A stretch of 64,000 nt of DNA from CAYUHJ01 sp964444365 (GTDB lineage Bacteria > Planctomycetota > Planctomycetia > Gemmatales > Gemmataceae). The notes under the pieces were generated by a model that was not told where the DNA came from, ran no database searches, and was given only the letters and a program-made list of their open reading frames with translations. Positions 8,099-15,626 of the stretch are shown piece after piece; position 1 is the first letter of the stretch; every line of letters begins with the position of its first letter. Where the stretch lies: positions 1 through 64,000 of the forward strand of contig CAYUHJ010000009.1 in the NCBI GenBank assembly GCA_964444365.1, given 5' to 3'. The position numbers and the translations under genes were made by a program.

Positions 8099-10474
8099 GT
8101 GCCGCACCCGCGTCGACCTTTCGCGGCGCTGCTGCGCCTGTGCCCGCTCGAAGAGCGCGTGACCCCGACGATCCTCGGGAACCCGGTGTTCCCGGCGGAC
8201 AACCCGTGGAACCAGAAGATCGTCAACGCCCCGGTCGCGGCGAACTCCGCGGCGATCATCGCGAACATCATCGCGAACCAGGGCAGCGACGGCCGGCTCC
8301 ACCCGGACTTCGGCGAAGCCTCGACCGGCAGCGGCGCGCCGCTGTACGGCATCCCGTACAACGTGGTTCGCGGCAACGTGCAGCCGTTCGTGCCGATCAC
8401 GATCGATGCGTACCCGTCCCAGAGCGACCTGGTCGACGCCCCGATCCCTCTGAACGCCCGGCTGGAAGGCGACTTCCAGAACGGCCCGAACCCCACCCGC
8501 GGCTACGGGTCCGGCGGCCGGGGCGACTCGCACCTGATCGTGTACGACGCGGACAACAACATCCTGTACGAGTTCTTCAACGCCTCCCGGCCGTCGGAGA
8601 ACGGCGACGGCCGGTGGCACGCGGACTCGCAGGCGGTGTGGGACTTGAACCAGAACTCGTTCCGGCCGCTGGGCTGGACCTCGGCGGACGCCGCGGGGCT
8701 GCCGATCCTGGCGGGGGTGGTGCGGCCGGACGAGATCGCCGCCGGGGTCATCACCCACCCGATCCGGATGACGCTGCGGAACGCGCTCATCTTGAACGAT
8801 TACGTCTTCCCCGCGTCCCACACGGCGAACCCGGGGAACACCAACGCCGCGATCCAGCCGCCGATGGGGGCGCGGTTCCGCCTCAAGGCGAGCGTCGACA
8901 TCTCCGGGCTCGACCCGCAGTCCCGCATCGTCGCGCAGGCGATGAAGGACTACGGCCTGATCGTCGCGGACAACGGCAGCAACTTCTTCTTCACCGGCGC
9001 GAGCTACTCCGTCGACGCGACCAACGCCGTCACCGGGACGTGGGACGACAGCGACGTCCAGTCCACGAGCAACGGGCTGAAGAGCCTGAATTTCAGCGAC
9101 TTCGAGGTCGTCGACCTGACCCCGGTCGTGACCGGCGTGACCGCGAACTTCGGCCCGCCCGCCGGCGGGAACACGGTCGTCATCTCCGGGCTGAACTTCT
9201 CCGGGGCCGCCGGCGACCTGCACGTCTTCTTCGGCGCAGTCGAGGCGACCGTCGTCGCGATCAACTCGGACTCCCAACTCACGGTCATCGCCCCGGCCCA
9301 GGCCGCGGGGCTGGTCGACGTCCGGGTGCGGGCCGGCAGCGTCAAGCCGAACGGCGACCCGCCGCCCGCGACCGTGTTCTTCGGGTACGGCACGTCCGCG
9401 GTGTCGGCGGCGAGCCGGTACAACTACGGAACTGCCCCGCCGCCCCCGGTCGGCCCCGGCGGCGGCCCGGCGATCAACCTGTTCGCCGCCGGCGCGGACG
9501 CCGGCGGAAGTGGGGCGGTCGTCTACAACAACGACGGGTCGACGCGGTTCACGCTCGACCCGTTCCCCGGCTTCACCGGCGGGGTCCGCGTGGCGACCGG
9601 GGACGTGACCGGCGACGGGGTCGACGACCTGATCTTCGGCACCGGCCCCGGCGGCCCGCCGCGGGTCGCCGTGTTCGACGGTGGGACGCAGGCGAAACGC
9701 CTCGAATTCCTCGCGTTCGAGTCCACATTCACCGGCGGGGTCTACGTCGCGGCCGGGGACTTCGACCGGGACGGCAAGGCGGACGTCGTCGTCACCCCGG
9801 ACGAGGGCGGCGGGCCGGTGGTGGCGGTGTTCCGGGGCAGTGCGTTGGCGTCCGGAGACGTGGTCGAACTGGTGCGGTTCCTCGGCATCGACGACCCGAA
9901 CTTCCGCGGCGGGGCCCGGGCCGCCGTGGGCGACGTGAACGGCGACGGCGTACCGGACATCGTCGTGAGCGCTGGGTTCCTCGGCGGGCCGCGGATCAGC
10001 ATCTGGGACGGCACGACCGTTGCCGCGGGGACGAAGCCGACGACGCCCCTGGCGAACTTCTTCGCGTTCGAGGACACGCTCCGCAACGGCACGTTCGTCG
10101 CGGCCGGGGACGTGACCGGGGACGGGAAGGCGGACCTGATACTCGGCGGCGGGCCGGGCGGCGGGCCGCGGGTGCGGATCGCGGACGCGGCGAAACTGCT
10201 GGCGGCCGGCAACTTCGGGTCGCTGGACGCCCGGCTCGACCTCGGCGTGGCGAACTTCTTCTCCGGCGACGATTCCGACCGCGGCGGCGTCCGGCTCGCG
10301 GTCGCGGACCTCGACGGCGACGCCCGGGCCGATGTCGTGACCGGCGACGGGCCGGGGGGCGGTAGCGACGTGCGGGCCTACCTCGGCACCGGCCTTTCTC
10401 AACCGACGCCGCCGGAAGCGTTCGGGCTCGACCCGTTCCCGCCGGCGTTCCGCGGCGGCGTGTTCGTCGGGTGA
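8099..10474 (+). CDS. Surface protein with LEER-type N-terminus, conserved globular domain, IPT/TIG domain and FG-GAP tail
   Basis: 791 residues, starting with GTG at 8099 because no upstream ATG fits. The N-terminus contains CPLEERVTPT, the planctomycete LExR..P export-type motif. Residues ~20-330 form a domain (NPWNQ, LHPDFG, YGIPYNV, WTSADAAGLPILAG, DYGLIVADNGSN) that I recall from hypothetical proteins of several soil phyla, with no known activity. An IPT/TIG immunoglobulin-like domain follows (VTGVTANFGPPAGGNTVVISG, about 345-430). Several FG-GAP blades complete the protein (GDVTGDGVDDLIFG, GDFDRDGKADVVV, GDVNGDGVPDIVV, ADLDGDARADVVTG). The tail is clearly related to that of the protein at 1459-4123. 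Probably cell-surface exposed. Confidence 0.8.
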   Translation: MPHPRRPFAALLRLCPLEERVTPTILGNPVFPADNPWNQKIVNAPVAANSAAIIANIIANQGSDGRLHPDFGEASTGSGAPLYGIPYNVVRGNVQPFVPITIDAYPSQSDLVDAPIPLNARLEGDFQNGPNPTRGYGSGGRGDSHLIVYDADNNILYEFFNASRPSENGDGRWHADSQAVWDLNQNSFRPLGWTSADAAGLPILAGVVRPDEIAAGVITHPIRMTLRNALILNDYVFPASHTANPGNTNAAIQPPMGARFRLKASVDISGLDPQSRIVAQAMKDYGLIVADNGSNFFFTGASYSVDATNAVTGTWDDSDVQSTSNGLKSLNFSDFEVVDLTPVVTGVTANFGPPAGGNTVVISGLNFSGAAGDLHVFFGAVEATVVAINSDSQLTVIAPAQAAGLVDVRVRAGSVKPNGDPPPATVFFGYGTSAVSAASRYNYGTAPPPPVGPGGGPAINLFAAGADAGGSGAVVYNNDGSTRFTLDPFPGFTGGVRVATGDVTGDGVDDLIFGTGPGGPPRVAVFDGGTQAKRLEFLAFESTFTGGVYVAAGDFDRDGKADVVVTPDEGGGPVVAVFRGSALASGDVVELVRFLGIDDPNFRGGARAAVGDVNGDGVPDIVVSAGFLGGPRISIWDGTTVAAGTKPTTPLANFFAFEDTLRNGTFVAAGDVTGDGKADLILGGGPGGGPRVRIADAAKLLAAGNFGSLDARLDLGVANFFSGDDSDRGGVRLAVADLDGDARADVVTGDGPGGGSDVRAYLGTGLSQPTPPEAFGLDPFPPAFRGGVFVG

Positions 10475-10483
10475 TCGCGCGGC

Positions 10484-11191
10484 TCAGATGCCCCACTTTT
10501 TCGACAACGGAACGCGCCGGCGGGCGTCGGCGGCGAGCCGCTTCGCGTAGCCCGTCGCCCACCCCGCCGGGAGGCCGAACCGCGCCGTCAACGCCTCGAA
10601 CATCTCGGATTCGGTACTCGCGGCGGCCTGCACTTCTTCCCGGCCGGCCAGCAGTTCGAGCCCGAGTTCGCTCGCGGATCGTTCGGAGCGATCGTGCGAG
10701 TCGGGGTCGAACCCGCGGTGAAGGACGTGGACGGCGACGCCGACCCGCACCCCGGCGAGCCAGCCGGCGGCCTCCTCCGCGAACGTCGGCGGGCGGTCGC
10801 CGTCGAGGACGGGAAGGACCGCGTCCCCGAGGCGGCGGACGACCCGCTCGCGGGGGACGAGGTACTCCGCCAGGAAGTGCCCGAGTTCGTGGGCGACGAT
10901 CACCCGTCGGTCGGCTTCGGGCAGGTTCGCGTCGACGAAGATGCCGCCGCTGCCGCGGTGGGCGACGACGCAGCCGAGCAGGGGGCGGTCGGTCTCGGTT
11001 CCGGGGGGGAGTGTCAAGCCGCGGTTCGCGAACCACTCGCGGACGCGGTGCGACGTGACGGCGGGCGTGGCTCGCACCCAGACGGGGCACGCGGCGGCCG
11101 CGGCGACCGCCAGGTTCCGGGGCGGGGCCGGGCGGCCGCCGGCGCGGTCCCAGAACCCGGCCGCGATCCGCTCACGCTGGGTCGGGGTCAT
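10484..11191 (-). CDS. ImmA/IrrE family metallo-endopeptidase
   Basis: 235 residues from ATG 11191. HELGH at residues 101-105 is the zinc-binding HExxH motif, and a downstream ASELGLELL segment may supply the third ligand. The N-terminus (RVREWFANRGLTL) is consistent with the COG2856 family. Members of this family cleave a partner repressor, often an XRE protein encoded next to the protease, for example DdrO by IrrE in Deinococcus. The gene overlaps the preceding 131-residue protein gene by 20 bp, and that gene overlaps a sigma factor gene, so the three are surely cotranscribed. The partner and trigger are unknown. Confidence 0.8.
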   Translation of the reverse strand: MTPTQRERIAAGFWDRAGGRPAPPRNLAVAAAAACPVWVRATPAVTSHRVREWFANRGLTLPPGTETDRPLLGCVVAHRGSGGIFVDANLPEADRRVIVAHELGHFLAEYLVPRERVVRRLGDAVLPVLDGDRPPTFAEEAAGWLAGVRVGVAVHVLHRGFDPDSHDRSERSASELGLELLAGREEVQAAASTESEMFEALTARFGLPAGWATGYAKRLAADARRRVPLSKKWGI

Positions 11192-11567
11192 CGGCGTCCC
11201 CCGGCGGCGGCTGGTCCGCGTCGTGCGCCGCGACGAGCCACCCCGCATCGGACGGAGACCGACTCCCCGACGGATTCGCCCACGCGGAAAGCGACTGTTC
11301 CTGCCGGAGCACGTTGACCAGCACCGACCCGTCGACCCCGCACCGGTTCGCGATCATCGCTGAGTCTGCCGCAAACGCCTCCGGCCGCGGGGTGGCGCAC
11401 AGCGCCACCAGGGCCAGCCCGCGGGCGTCGGTCCGCAACTTCGCGGCGAGTTCGTCCGCGGACAGCCCCTCGGTTTCCCGGTGCCTCGCGAGCCAGAACC
11501 CGATCGTGTCGGGGTCGGCCGCGGTCACGCGAACCGCCGCAGCGTTCAACCGGTCGCGGGGCGTCAT
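11172..11567 (-). CDS. Small uncharacterised protein between sigma factor and ImmA/IrrE protease
   Basis: 131 residues. The ATG at 11567 overlaps the TGA of the upstream sigma gene in an ATGA junction, which indicates translational coupling and fixes the start. The segment WLARHRETEGLSADELAAKL could fold as helix-turn-helix, followed by a second helical stretch; the C-terminal 25 residues are low complexity and rich in Pro and Asp. I do not recognise a family. By position it could be the partner or substrate of the protease downstream, or an anti-sigma-like regulator, but this is inference from gene order alone. Confidence 0.65.
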   Translation of the reverse strand: MTPRDRLNAAAVRVTAADPDTIGFWLARHRETEGLSADELAAKLRTDARGLALVALCATPRPEAFAADSAMIANRCGVDGSVLVNVLRQEQSLSAWANPSGSRSPSDAGWLVAAHDADQPPPGDADDPDPA

Positions 11568-12076
11568 GCGCGGTCCTCCTCCTGTCGGTCGCGTTCCCGC
11601 TTGATGCGCTGGCGGAACCGGGCCAGAACCCGAACCGCTTCCTCCCGTTCGATTCCGAGCCTCGACGCGAGTTCGGCCGGGTCCGTGACGCCGCTCAGCC
11701 AGACGTCGAGTGCCCGGCGTTCGTCGTCCGTGGCCGCGATGCTCTCCCGACAGGTGGCGGCAAGTTCTCGGACTTCGACCACCTCCAGCGGGGAAGGGGC
11801 CGCCGCAAGGTCGGTTGTGACGGATTTTTCTTCCCGCCGTTTTCGCCGGGTCTGGCTGCGAAGGAACACCCGCAGCCGGTCGCGGGCGTGCCGGGCCATC
11901 GCCCACTCGCAAGCGTCCCCGCCCGGCTTCGCGGCCGCCAGCACCGCTTCAACGACCGCGTCCGCGATCACTTGCGGGTCGACACCGCGGTACCGGCCGG
12001 CGAGCCGGGCTTCGAGCGCGTCCGAGTGGCGCTCGTACAGGGCGGCGGCGAGGGTGGGGTCGAACGCGGGCGGCAT
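11564..12076 (-). CDS. ECF-like RNA polymerase sigma factor (divergent)
   Basis: 170 residues. The N-terminal ~50 residues (LYERHSDALEARLAGRYRG..) resemble sigma region 2, and the C-terminal ~60 (DDERRALDVWLSGVTDPAELASRLGIEREEAVRVLARFRQRI) resemble region 4 with its helix-turn-helix. Conservation with classical ECF factors is low, so the call is moderate. The gene heads a three-gene overlapping operon ending in an ImmA/IrrE protease. There is no standard membrane anti-sigma gene beside it. Confidence 0.65.
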   Translation of the reverse strand: MPPAFDPTLAAALYERHSDALEARLAGRYRGVDPQVIADAVVEAVLAAAKPGGDACEWAMARHARDRLRVFLRSQTRRKRREEKSVTTDLAAAPSPLEVVEVRELAATCRESIAATDDERRALDVWLSGVTDPAELASRLGIEREEAVRVLARFRQRIKRERDRQEEDRA

Positions 12077-12085
12077 GGGGGCAGT

Positions 12086-12700
12086 TTACCCGCCGGGACC
12101 GCGGGGGAAACGCTCATTCAGCCATTTGCGGAAGTTGATCGCCTCGATGGGGAACGTCGCATCCGCGACCGCCATGGGGAAGTACGCATCCACCCACCCG
12201 CGTGCGGCTGCATCGGGCCACGGCGTTCCGGGGGGGATGTCGGTGGATTTGAGCAGGATCAGGCGGGCGTTCGCGACCTTCGCGGCGAGGGCGGCAATCG
12301 AGTCGGTGGTGAACTCCCAGGTGTGGGGAACGGGGCCGAACCGCTCTTGGAAGTCATCGACGAATGTGGACGAATCCAGCATGACCGGGAACTGGTACTC
12401 GGATTTCCACCAATCCAGTCGAACGGTGAGGCTGAAAGGACCGCGGAAAGTGATGTGCCCGAGAAAGGATGTTGCAATCTCAAGAGTCCGCATCGCAAGA
12501 CCGTGTGAGATCTTTTCTCCCAGACTGTGCCTGGCATCCAGTTCTCGAACCGCATCGGCGAACGGGCCACCGCCAGCGACGGTCAGCGACTTCGCAGGAA
12601 GTAAGTCGTCGAGGAAGAGTCGAAGTCCTTCCCCCAGCCGCGGGTGGTCGTACAGGCTCCCCCCGACCTTCACCACGACGAGATTCGGCGGCGCGCTCAT
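12086..12700 (-). CDS. Amino-acid-kinase superfamily protein (COG2054-like)
   Basis: 204 residues. It opens with VVVKVGGSLYDHPRLGE, the phosphate-binding start of the aspartate/glutamate/uridylate kinase fold, followed by the GGGPFADAVRELD loop. It is shorter than aspartokinase and lacks ACT domains. It looks like the small COG2054 group, one archaeal branch of which (MfnE) phosphorylates 5-(aminomethyl)-3-furanmethanol in methanofuran synthesis. Planctomycetes are known to carry tetrahydromethanopterin/methanofuran-type C1 genes, so that is a candidate role, but no other C1 gene is in this window. The gene is divergent from the membrane glycosyltransferase-like gene, with 59 bp between them. 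Confidence 0.65.
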   Translation of the reverse strand: MSAPPNLVVVKVGGSLYDHPRLGEGLRLFLDDLLPAKSLTVAGGGPFADAVRELDARHSLGEKISHGLAMRTLEIATSFLGHITFRGPFSLTVRLDWWKSEYQFPVMLDSSTFVDDFQERFGPVPHTWEFTTDSIAALAAKVANARLILLKSTDIPPGTPWPDAAARGWVDAYFPMAVADATFPIEAINFRKWLNERFPRGPGG

Positions 12701-12759
12701 CCCGTGACTTTACACCCGCCGATGCCAAACGGCCCGCCGCGGCGGACAATGGCGGGATC

Positions 12760-14580
12760 ATGAGTTCTTCTCCGCCCGCGCTTATCGGTTCCTGGCTCCC
12801 CTGGCGTTCGGCGGCGGTCGGCTGGACCGTCGCGGTCGCCCTCGTCGTCGCGGGGGTGCCGCCGTTCCTCCGCATGCCCCCGTGGTGCGACATCACGCTG
12901 TACGACGTCGCCACCCGCACCGTGCTCGACGGCGGGATGCACTACCGCGACATCTTTGACACGAACCTGCCGGGCTTCATCTGGCTGCTGTGCGTCATCC
13001 GCTCCGTGTTCGGGTGGTCGACGGAAGTCCTCCGCGCCGCGGACCTGCTCATCGTCGGCTCGGCGGTGTACCTGCTCGCGAAGTTGGCCCGGAGCGGCGG
13101 GGCGACCCCGTCGTCGGTCGCCTGGATGGTCGCGGGCACGGCCGGGTTTTACCTCTATGCCAGCGAAATGTGTCACGCCCAGCGCGACGTCTGGATGGTC
13201 CTCCCCGTCGCGGCGGCGGTCACGCTGCGGCTCTCGCGGCTCGGCCTGGAACCGGGGAACCGCTTCCGCTCGGCCGTCGCGGAAGGGGCACTCTGGGGGG
13301 CGGCGGTGTGGCTGAAGCCGCACGTCGTCGTCATTGCGGCGGTGATGTGGCTCGTCACCGCCCGGCGAGTGGCGGCAGGTTCACGGCGTGCAGCCGGTGC
13401 CGATCTACTCGGCTGCGTGGTCGGCGGGGCGGGCGTCGGGTTGCTCGGCGTGTCGTGGATGGTGGCCACCGGGACGTGGGCCGCGTTCGTCGAGGTGTTC
13501 GGGACGTGGAACCCGTACTACGTCGCAAAAACCGGGGAGGAACTCGACCTGCGGCTCGCCGCCGAGTTTTCGTACTTCCCCATGTGGAGCCAGATGAACG
13601 CCCTCGGCCTGATCCTTGCGGTCCTGGCAGTGCTCGACGGCCGGCTCTTCTCGCGTGCGGGAACCGAGGCACCGGGGCCGGTCGGCCAGTTCACGCACGG
13701 CTGGGTGTTCTCGTCCGCCGACACGGACGACGAGCGGTACCGGCGGGCGGTGCTGGCGATGCTCTACCTGTCCTGGGCGGTGCAGGCGGCCGTGACGCAG
13801 CGGGGCTACCACTACGTTCACGTCCCGGAAATGCTGCTGATGTTCGCGGTCGTGGCGTCCGTCCGCTGGGCGGCCCCGGCGTTCTTCCTCGGCTGGATGG
13901 TCGCGAACTCCCTGGTCTACCTCGCCACCGACACGCCGTTCCCCGGCACCGGTCGGCTCGGCGTGCCGCGGGACGGCAAGATCTTGCGGGCGGACTTCTA
14001 CATCGGCCACCCCGCGCTCGACCCCGAACGCGCCAGGTGGTGGGCGGCGTGCTTCCGCGCCGGGCTCCCGACGCCCGAGTACATGGCCCGGCGGGACGCC
14101 GTCGGGTTCGACAAGGACTTCACCGCGGGCATCGCCTGGGAAGAACTCGCCGAGTGCGCGGAGTTCCTGAAGACGGTGCAACCCCCGCTCCGAGACGGCG
14201 AACTGATGTGCTGGCACGACACGCCGCACGCCCTGTACCTGATGCTCGGCGTGAAGCCCGCGTTCCGGTTCATGCACGTCACGACGATCAGCAGCCTGGA
14301 CGACCAGACGTTTCTGTGGCTGCAAGCCGAGGCGAAAGAAGCATCCGGAAAGGCCCGCTACGCCGTCAGCGACCTGGAACGGGTCGGGCACCTGTACCCG
14401 CGGGACCAAAAAGCGCTATTGTGGAAATCCGGCCCCGACCTGTTCCCGCCGCGGCTGCCGCAGGAAGCCCGAAAAGTGTTCCCGATGGACCAACCCGCCG
14501 TTTTCCGCAGCCGCAACGGAACGGGTCGGTACATCGTGCATCGCGTCACGCATCCGTCCGAGCACTTCAATATTCCGTGA
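12760..14580 (+). CDS. Polytopic membrane protein, GT-C/PMT-type glycosyltransferase-like
   Basis: 606 residues with about ten hydrophobic segments, beginning at residues ~15-35. After the first membrane helix the loop WCDITLYDVATRTVLDGGMH and YRDIFDTNLPG has the acidic and aromatic pattern of the first periplasmic loop of GT-C enzymes (ArnT/PMT_2 type), which use polyprenyl-linked sugars. The C-terminal ~200 residues form a soluble region (DFYIGHPALDPERARWW onward). Start ATG 12760 was chosen because upstream codons overlap the divergent kinase gene. Acceptor and donor are unknown. Confidence 0.65.
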   Translation: MSSSPPALIGSWLPWRSAAVGWTVAVALVVAGVPPFLRMPPWCDITLYDVATRTVLDGGMHYRDIFDTNLPGFIWLLCVIRSVFGWSTEVLRAADLLIVGSAVYLLAKLARSGGATPSSVAWMVAGTAGFYLYASEMCHAQRDVWMVLPVAAAVTLRLSRLGLEPGNRFRSAVAEGALWGAAVWLKPHVVVIAAVMWLVTARRVAAGSRRAAGADLLGCVVGGAGVGLLGVSWMVATGTWAAFVEVFGTWNPYYVAKTGEELDLRLAAEFSYFPMWSQMNALGLILAVLAVLDGRLFSRAGTEAPGPVGQFTHGWVFSSADTDDERYRRAVLAMLYLSWAVQAAVTQRGYHYVHVPEMLLMFAVVASVRWAAPAFFLGWMVANSLVYLATDTPFPGTGRLGVPRDGKILRADFYIGHPALDPERARWWAACFRAGLPTPEYMARRDAVGFDKDFTAGIAWEELAECAEFLKTVQPPLRDGELMCWHDTPHALYLMLGVKPAFRFMHVTTISSLDDQTFLWLQAEAKEASGKARYAVSDLERVGHLYPRDQKALLWKSGPDLFPPRLPQEARKVFPMDQPAVFRSRNGTGRYIVHRVTHPSEHFNIP

Positions 14581-14634
14581 TGGCCGGGGGAACGAGGCGG
14601 AGGAACGCGGGTCGCCCGCGCGTTCGTCCTGTCG

Positions 14635-15048
14635 TCACTTCCCGGCGTGGGCCACCATGTCCTGACACGCCTTCTGGCAGTCGCGGCAGGCCTTCGCGCA
14701 CTGCTTCATGTGTTCGTCCTGCGGGTGCTTCTCACACGCGATCGCGCACTGCTCGCAGACCTTCGCGCAGGCGTCGCAAATCTGCGCGGCATAGGGCCCG
14801 CCTTTCCCCACGATCTTCGCGGCGACGGCACACACGGCCGCACAATCCCCGCACGAGAGGACGGTGTCCTTGTGCTCCTTCTTCCCCTGAGCCACCATTT
14901 CCAGGCAATGTCGTTCGCACGTGTTGCAGGCCCGCATGCAATCGGTGCAGGCCTTCGCGCACTGCTCCATCACGGCGTGGTGCTCGTTGGCTTTCGACGG
15001 TTGGGCGGCGGACAGGCTCCATGCGGCCAGGGCTGCGAGTGCATACAT
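14635..15048 (-). CDS. Four-helix-bundle copper-binding protein (Csp/DUF326 family), exported
   Basis: 137 residues from ATG 15048, with GGAG a few bases upstream. The first ~18 residues (MYALAALAAWSLSAAQPSKA) form a signal peptide. The mature part holds 18 cysteines, mostly in CxxxC and CxxC spacing along amphipathic helices (CAKACTDCMRACNTCERHC; CAKVCEQCAIAC; CAKACRDCQKAC). This is the pattern of copper storage proteins, whose thiols line the core of a four-helix bundle and bind many Cu(I) ions. The likely role is copper storage or detoxification outside the cytoplasm. The gene follows the DUF883-like gene on the same strand, with a hairpin between them. Confidence 0.85.
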   Translation of the reverse strand: MYALAALAAWSLSAAQPSKANEHHAVMEQCAKACTDCMRACNTCERHCLEMVAQGKKEHKDTVLSCGDCAAVCAVAAKIVGKGGPYAAQICDACAKVCEQCAIACEKHPQDEHMKQCAKACRDCQKACQDMVAHAGK

Positions 15049-15111
15049 GGTCGTCTCCGGATCTATCAGGTGAGAGGTCGAAATGAATGGGTATGATTCA
15101 CTGAGACGTGC

Positions 15112-15144
15112 AATGAGCCGGACCCTTGATGAGTCCGGCTCATT
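15112..15144 (-). terminator. Hairpin between DUF883-like and copper-storage genes
   Basis: AATGAGCCGGAC at 15112-15123 and GTCCGGCTCATT at 15133-15144 form a perfect 12-bp stem with a 9-base loop. It sits just past the stop of the DUF883-like gene and before the copper-storage gene. There is no T-run, so it may attenuate or stabilise transcript ends rather than act as a classical intrinsic terminator. Confidence 0.55.
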
Positions 15145-15166
15145 CTCTGCGATACGACCCGGCCGT

Positions 15167-15556
15167 TTACGCCCGGCTGTTGGCGGCGCGGCCGAGGAGC
15201 AGGCCGACACCGAACCCGACGAGCAGGGCCGGAATCGGGTAGCGACGAACCATGTCGGTCACGTCCTTGCCGATGTCCTTGAGGTTGTCTTCGTACATGT
15301 GGCTGGCCCATTCGCCGGCTTGCCGCATGCCGTCCCGGGCGTCGTGCGCCCATTCGCCGGCCTTTTCCTGGGCCTTGCCGGCGTAGTCGGCGGCCGTGCT
15401 CGCGACCGACTGCGCCCGGTCGCGGACCGCGTCCACCACGTTGTGGGCGGCCCCTTGCGCGTTCTGCGCCCCGTTACCCGCCTGATCGGTCGCCTTCTTG
15501 GCCTGTTCGGCGGCGTGGTCGATCCCGGTCTTCACCTTGTCTTTCATGTCGGCCAT
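15167..15556 (-). CDS. DUF883/YqjD-ElaB-like membrane-anchored protein
   Basis: 129 residues. A long amphipathic alanine-rich helical region (residues 1-100, rich in Ala, Asp, Gln and Lys, with repeated AxxxAxxxA spacing) ends in one C-terminal membrane helix, YPIPALLVGFGVGLLLGRA. Glycines in that helix and the short basic tail match DUF883 proteins such as E. coli ElaB/YqjD, which are stress-induced inner-membrane proteins that can bind ribosomes. AAGAGGA lies eight bases before ATG 15556. The exact function here is unknown. Confidence 0.7.
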   Translation of the reverse strand: MADMKDKVKTGIDHAAEQAKKATDQAGNGAQNAQGAAHNVVDAVRDRAQSVASTAADYAGKAQEKAGEWAHDARDGMRQAGEWASHMYEDNLKDIGKDVTDMVRRYPIPALLVGFGVGLLLGRAANSRA

Positions 15557-15626
15557 GATGATTGTCCTCTTAAAAAGGTCCAGGGCACCAGCACTGCGAC
15601 GTCAACGGGTGTGACGTGTGATGGAG

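Noticed and set aside
6596..10402. A 1268-codon open frame on the minus strand across the aminotransferase and second surface-protein genes.
   Set aside because: It is the complement of two well-supported genes in high-GC DNA. The translation is Arg/Ala/Val/Pro/Asp-rich with no domain motif, and it crosses an intergenic region.
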